This document shows, one piece after another, positions 6,281 to 8,876 of a stretch of DNA of 8,876 bases. The notes below the pieces were generated by a model. That model was not told the DNA's origin, did no database searches, and saw only the letters and a list, made by a program, of their open reading frames with translations. Source of the stretch: an uncultured Alphaproteobacteria bacterium. Lineage in GTDB: Bacteria > Pseudomonadota > Alphaproteobacteria > RF32 > CAG-239. The stretch covers positions 1-8,876 of the forward strand of contig CALXTG010000065.1 of assembly GCA_944391355.1 (NCBI GenBank), in the 5' to 3' direction. Both the position numbers and the translations under genes were made by a program. The first letter of the stretch is position 1. Every line of letters begins with the position of its first letter.

Positions 6281-7696
6281 ATGAAAAAACTGACGGCAAT
6301 TATTTTCGGATTACTGCTGGCAGTCAATCCGGCGGCGGCGCAGCAGCCGCTGCCTGGTTTTGCCGATCTGGCGGAAAAATGGCTGCCTTCGGTGGTCAAT
6401 ATTTCGACCAGAAACCTGATGCCGGCAGAAGAAACGGATCTGAACTCTCTTGAAAATGTTAATCCCGGCTGGTCGGATTATTTTAAGAAACCCGGAAATC
6501 AGCAGACTTCACTGGGATCAGGGTTTATCATTGATGAAAACGGCTTTATTGTTACTAACAATCATGTGATTGAAAATGCTTCGGAAATTAATGTTACTCT
6601 GGCCGATAACCGCCAATTTCCGGCAGAAGTCGTCGGTAAAGACCTGAAAACCGATATTGCCCTGTTAAAAATCAACGCCGGCGGAAAACTGCCGCCGGTA
6701 AAATTCGGTGATGCCGACAAGATCCGGGTCGGCGACTGGATTCTGGCAATCGGCAATCCGTTCGGACTGGGCGGAAGCGTCACGGCCGGCATTGTTTCGG
6801 CGAAATCACGCGATATTGCCTCAGGCCCCTATGATAATTTTATCCAGACAGATGCTTCAATCAATCAGGGCAGTTCCGGCGGCCCGATGTTTAACCTTGA
6901 CGGCGAGGTTATCGGAATTAATACGGCTATTTTTTCAACAAACGGCGGAAGCATGGGAATCGGCTTTGCCATTCCGGTTAATTTGGTCGGATATGTTATT
7001 GAACAGTTAAAAACCGCCGGCAGTGTCGAACGGGGCTGGATCGGCGTCAGGATTCAACCGGCATCGCCTGAAATCCGCCAATCCTTAGGCCTGAACAATC
7101 CCGGAGGGGTTATTGTTTCCGAAGTTGAAGAAAATTCTCCGGCCGGAAAAGCCGGAGTTGAAGTCGGTGATTTAATTTTGAACTTCGACAATCAGGAGAT
7201 TGACGATACAAAAAATCTTTCGCGGATTGTGGCCGAAACGGCACCGGGGAAAAAGACTTTTTTGACAATCTGGCGCAATAAAAGCAGCAAACGCCTTTCG
7301 CTCACGGTAGAACGCTTAAAAGACACTCCTGCCCTGCCGCCGCTGGTTTCCGAAAAAAGCGCGGCACCGGAAAGAGATGATACTTCTTTGCCCGGAACCG
7401 GTTTAACCCTCGCGCCGATAAATGCCGAAACCGCCGACCGCTTTAAGCTTTCCGAAAACATGACCGGCGTTGTCGTGCTCAGAGTTGAGGCCGGAAGCGA
7501 AGCCGAAACCAAAGGGCTGAAAGCCGGCGATGTTATCAGTAAAATTGATAATAAAGAAATTTTTGACCTCAACGGTATCAAAGAAGGTTTCAGGGAAGCA
7601 GCATTAGACGGAAACCGCCCGGTTTTGCTGCAAATCAATGACGACGGCGTTTTTCATTTTGCGGCAATAAAGGCTGAAACCAATGACAAGAATTGA
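6281..7696 (+). CDS. degP: Periplasmic Do-family serine endopeptidase (DegP/DegQ-like)
   Basis: A secreted trypsin-like protease/chaperone for misfolded envelope proteins. The 471 residues begin with a signal peptide (MKKLTAIIFGLLLAVNPAAA, cut after about 20). The protease domain carries the full catalytic triad: H95 in TNNHVIENA, D125 in KTDIALLKI and S199 in NQGSSGGP. It is followed by PDZ1 (about 252-345, binding loop GGVIVS) and PDZ2 (about 375-465, binding loop TGVVVL). The segment before the His motif is short, unlike the long LA loop of E. coli DegP, so DegQ is an equally good name. It starts six bases after the hflC stop; GGAG at 6267-6270 lies ten bases before the ATG. Position after hflKC fits a shared envelope quality-control role. 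Confidence 0.95.
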   Translation: MKKLTAIIFGLLLAVNPAAAQQPLPGFADLAEKWLPSVVNISTRNLMPAEETDLNSLENVNPGWSDYFKKPGNQQTSLGSGFIIDENGFIVTNNHVIENASEINVTLADNRQFPAEVVGKDLKTDIALLKINAGGKLPPVKFGDADKIRVGDWILAIGNPFGLGGSVTAGIVSAKSRDIASGPYDNFIQTDASINQGSSGGPMFNLDGEVIGINTAIFSTNGGSMGIGFAIPVNLVGYVIEQLKTAGSVERGWIGVRIQPASPEIRQSLGLNNPGGVIVSEVEENSPAGKAGVEVGDLILNFDNQEIDDTKNLSRIVAETAPGKKTFLTIWRNKSSKRLSLTVERLKDTPALPPLVSEKSAAPERDDTSLPGTGLTLAPINAETADRFKLSENMTGVVVLRVEAGSEAETKGLKAGDVISKIDNKEIFDLNGIKEGFREAALDGNRPVLLQINDDGVFHFAAIKAETNDKN

Positions 7697-8138
7697 TTTC
7701 TATCATTTACAAAAGCAGGATCTGGAAGCGGTTTTACCGAAACTGCTCGGAAAAGCCTATGAAACCGGCAAAAGAATTGTGGTAAAAATCGGCAACGAAG
7801 CGCGCGTTGAATTTATCAATTCGTTGTTATGGACATTTGATGATACTTCTTTTATTCCGCACGGCAGCCGAAAAGACGGCAATGCTGCCGAACAGCCGAT
7901 TTGGCTGACTGCCGATGATGATAATCCCAACAATGCCGAGATGCTGTTTTTGGCGGACGGCGCCTTAAAAAGCGCAGAAGAAGCTGCAGCATTTGAACGG
8001 GTCTTCAATATTTTTGACGGCAATTCTCCCGAAGCCGTCGATAAAGCCCGCGGTTTTTGGAAAGAATTAAAAGGCGCCGGTTATGAACTTCATTACTGGC
8101 AGCAGGATGATAACGGCCGCTGGCAGGATAAAGGCTGA
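7683..8138 (+). CDS. holC: DNA polymerase III chi subunit
   Basis: Chi links the clamp loader to single-stranded DNA-binding protein during replication. The 151 residues match the family at both ends: MTRIDFYHLQ at the N-terminus and GYELHYWQQDDNGRW near the C-terminus. Between them are VVKIGNEARVEFINSLLWTFDDTSFIPHG (a helix, then the LW and F.PHG elements usual in chi) and EQPIWLTADDDNPNNAEMLFLADG. Length is normal. It overlaps the protease gene by 14 bases (ATG at 7683, protease stop at 7694-7696). AAAGG at 7669-7673 lies inside that gene, so translation is probably coupled. As I recall, alphaproteobacterial holC more often sits beside an aminopeptidase gene; placement at the end of the hflKC-protease operon is less familiar. 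Confidence 0.93.
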   Translation: MTRIDFYHLQKQDLEAVLPKLLGKAYETGKRIVVKIGNEARVEFINSLLWTFDDTSFIPHGSRKDGNAAEQPIWLTADDDNPNNAEMLFLADGALKSAEEAAAFERVFNIFDGNSPEAVDKARGFWKELKGAGYELHYWQQDDNGRWQDKG

Positions 8139-8182
8139 TACTAAACCTAATTATCTACTGAAACCGGATAAGAAAAGATTAT

Positions 8183-8218
8183 ATCAAAGGTGGTTGATGA
8201 TTAAAGCTTGGCTTTGAT
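8183..8218. repeat. Inverted and direct repeats downstream of holC
   Basis: ATCAAAG (8183-8189) and CTTTGAT (8212-8218) are a perfect inverted pair around a 22-base interior, which itself holds AAGCTTGGCTT. TTGATGAT also occurs twice as a direct repeat (8194-8201 and 8215-8222). It lies just before the strong operon terminator, so it may be extra 3' structure of the holC transcript. No known family recognised. Confidence 0.3.
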
Positions 8219-8229
8219 GATGAACCCGG

Positions 8230-8269
8230 AAAAGAGTTTTTACTTGGTAAAAACTCTTTTCTTGTTTTT
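8230..8269 (+). terminator. Strong intrinsic terminator of the hflK-holC operon
   Basis: AAAAGAGTTTTTAC (8230-8243) pairs perfectly over 14 bp with GTAAAAACTCTTTT (8247-8260) across a TTG loop, followed by CTTGTTTTT (8261-8269). It ends the operon about 90 bases after holC. Its right arm and T-run (from 8254) also form the first bases of the conserved leader of the next gene, and those bases recur at 825-840, where no matching left arm exists. Confidence 0.88.
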
Positions 8270-8410
8270 GACAGAAAAAGGAGCGCCACTAAGTAAATAT
8301 TTCTAAAAGTGAAAACAACCGGGGTTTTGCGGCCGGTTTCGTTTGAGCTTCATAATCCGCTTTGTTATCCTTTAAGAACAGGTTTTAGTTCTTTCTATGA
8401 GGATATGATT
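8254..8410 (+). repeat. Conserved leader, copy 2 (matches 825-981)
   Basis: The same length as copy 1 and ungapped against it, ending exactly at the start codon of the next secreted-protein gene. The best block runs from TTTCTAAAAGTGAAAA (8300-8315) through the GCGGCCGGTTTCG motif (8329-8341) to the promoter-like TTGAGC/TATCCT pair. In this copy AACCGG (8317-8322) and CCGGTT (8333-8338) form a dyad ten bases apart, just upstream of the -35, which suggests a regulator-binding site. In copy 1 the left half-site is changed to AGCCGC. Confidence 0.9.
8343..8371 (+). promoter_or_regulatory. Candidate extended -10 promoter in leader copy 2
   Basis: TTGAGC (8343-8348), 17 bases, then TATCCT (8366-8371) preceded by TGT, the same elements and spacing as at 914-942. 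The expected transcript start is near 8378. GAGG (8399-8402) then lies eight bases before the ATG at 8411. Confidence 0.5.
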
Positions 8411-8876
8411 ATGAAGAGATTATTGCTTTTTCTGTTTGCTTTAGCGGCATTTGTACCTGCCAAAGCATCTTTTTCTCATAACACACAGATAACACACACC
8501 GGGCTAAAACCTGTACCGAATTCTTTTCAACTCGCCAAAAGTCATTTTCTCCCCGATTATCAGGAAGGAAATTTCACCTTTGATAAAGGGGATGATATTT
8601 CGGCAGCCTGCCCGGCTTCAATTTATAAATATACGAAAAATAACTGTTCTTATCCTAATATTCCACAATCTGTTTGCGGCGGAAAATATCGGGTCTGCGG
8701 CTGTGAAAGGGTTTTTGCATATTCTGCAGCCCAATGCGCGGCAACGGGCAAAGAAGGCGGCGGTGAAAGTTGTACCGTTAGAGGCGGCAGCGACGACGGA
8801 ACGACTTATTATACCTCCTGTGTCTGTCCTTCCTCTTATACTAAATTGAGTGACGGACAAATCTGTACCGGAACGG
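8411..8876 (+). CDS. Secreted Cys-rich protein, N-terminal part only, same family leader
   Basis: The frame is open for 155 codons and runs off the right edge. The start at 8411 is chosen because GAGG lies eight bases upstream and because it aligns with the ATG at 982; an in-frame ATG at 8405 would sit too close to that GAGG. The protein begins with a signal peptide (MKRLLLFLFALAAFVPAKA, likely cut after residue 19). Residues 39-50 (FQLAKSHFLPDY) match QVAKVYFLPDW of the gene at 982. From residue 67 it has ten cysteines in 86 residues (67, 79, 89, 96, 98, 109, 121, 137, 139, 152), with CGC and CVC pairs and a Y-x2-LSDGQIC motif like the LENGAC spacing in the other protein. No domain is recognised in the visible part. 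The remaining length and C-terminal modules are unknown; function is not assigned. Confidence 0.88.
   Translation, partial: MKRLLLFLFALAAFVPAKASFSHNTQITHTGLKPVPNSFQLAKSHFLPDYQEGNFTFDKGDDISAACPASIYKYTKNNCSYPNIPQSVCGGKYRVCGCERVFAYSAAQCAATGKEGGGESCTVRGGSDDGTTYYTSCVCPSSYTKLSDGQICTGT

Noticed and set aside
8580..8849. 89-codon plus-strand and 80-codon minus-strand open frames near the right edge
   Set aside because: Both overlap, in other frames, the longer signal-peptide gene that starts at 8411, which has a ribosome-binding site and a homologous partner at 982.
1..8876. tRNA, rRNA, transposase, integrase or attachment site
   Set aside because: I looked on both strands and saw no cloverleaf, rRNA stretch, transposase or integrase reading frame, or terminal inverted repeats with target duplications.

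Overview
The window most likely comes from an alphaproteobacterium, possibly a host-associated (gut-type) lineage. The order mrp (opposite strand), then hflK-hflC-Do protease, then the DNA polymerase III chi gene, is an arrangement I associate with Alphaproteobacteria. The lineage is inferred from gene content and protein style only; no rRNA or other marker is present.

Layout. Positions 1-657 hold two small membrane-protein genes on the minus strand. One runs off the left edge (1-227); the other is a 106-residue protein (337-657). Each appears to be its own transcription unit, with an intrinsic terminator and a candidate promoter between them. Positions 658-981 are a divergent intergenic region ending in a conserved leader. 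Positions 982-3156 encode a 724-residue secreted protein: signal peptide, a domain with 32 cysteines, a PKD-like domain, and thirteen 24-residue BspA/DUF285-like repeats. A perfect bidirectional terminator (3161-3190) separates it from the convergent mrp gene (3209-4207, minus). Divergent from mrp is a tight plus-strand operon: hflK (4311-5387), hflC (5399-6274), a periplasmic Do-family protease (6281-7696) and holC (7683-8138, overlapping the protease gene by 14 bases). It ends at a 14-bp perfect-stem terminator (8230-8269). A second secreted cysteine-rich protein gene starts at 8411 and runs off the right edge.

How the genes fit together. HflK and HflC form a membrane scaffold around the FtsH protease, and the Do protease degrades or refolds misfolded envelope proteins, so the central operon is an envelope quality-control unit with a replication clamp-loader subunit attached. 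Mrp is an ATP-dependent iron-sulfur cluster carrier.

The most interesting part is the pair of secreted-protein genes on either side of this housekeeping block. By hand count, the 157 bases before each start codon align without gaps at 121/157 identities. They share a candidate extended -10 promoter with the same 17-base spacer and a GC-rich motif just upstream of it. The two proteins also share a short motif after the signal peptide (QLAK/QVAK, two residues, FLPD), but their bodies are otherwise different. This looks like a multigene family of exported Cys-rich proteins with a common expression cassette and interchangeable bodies. Family size and function cannot be judged from this window.
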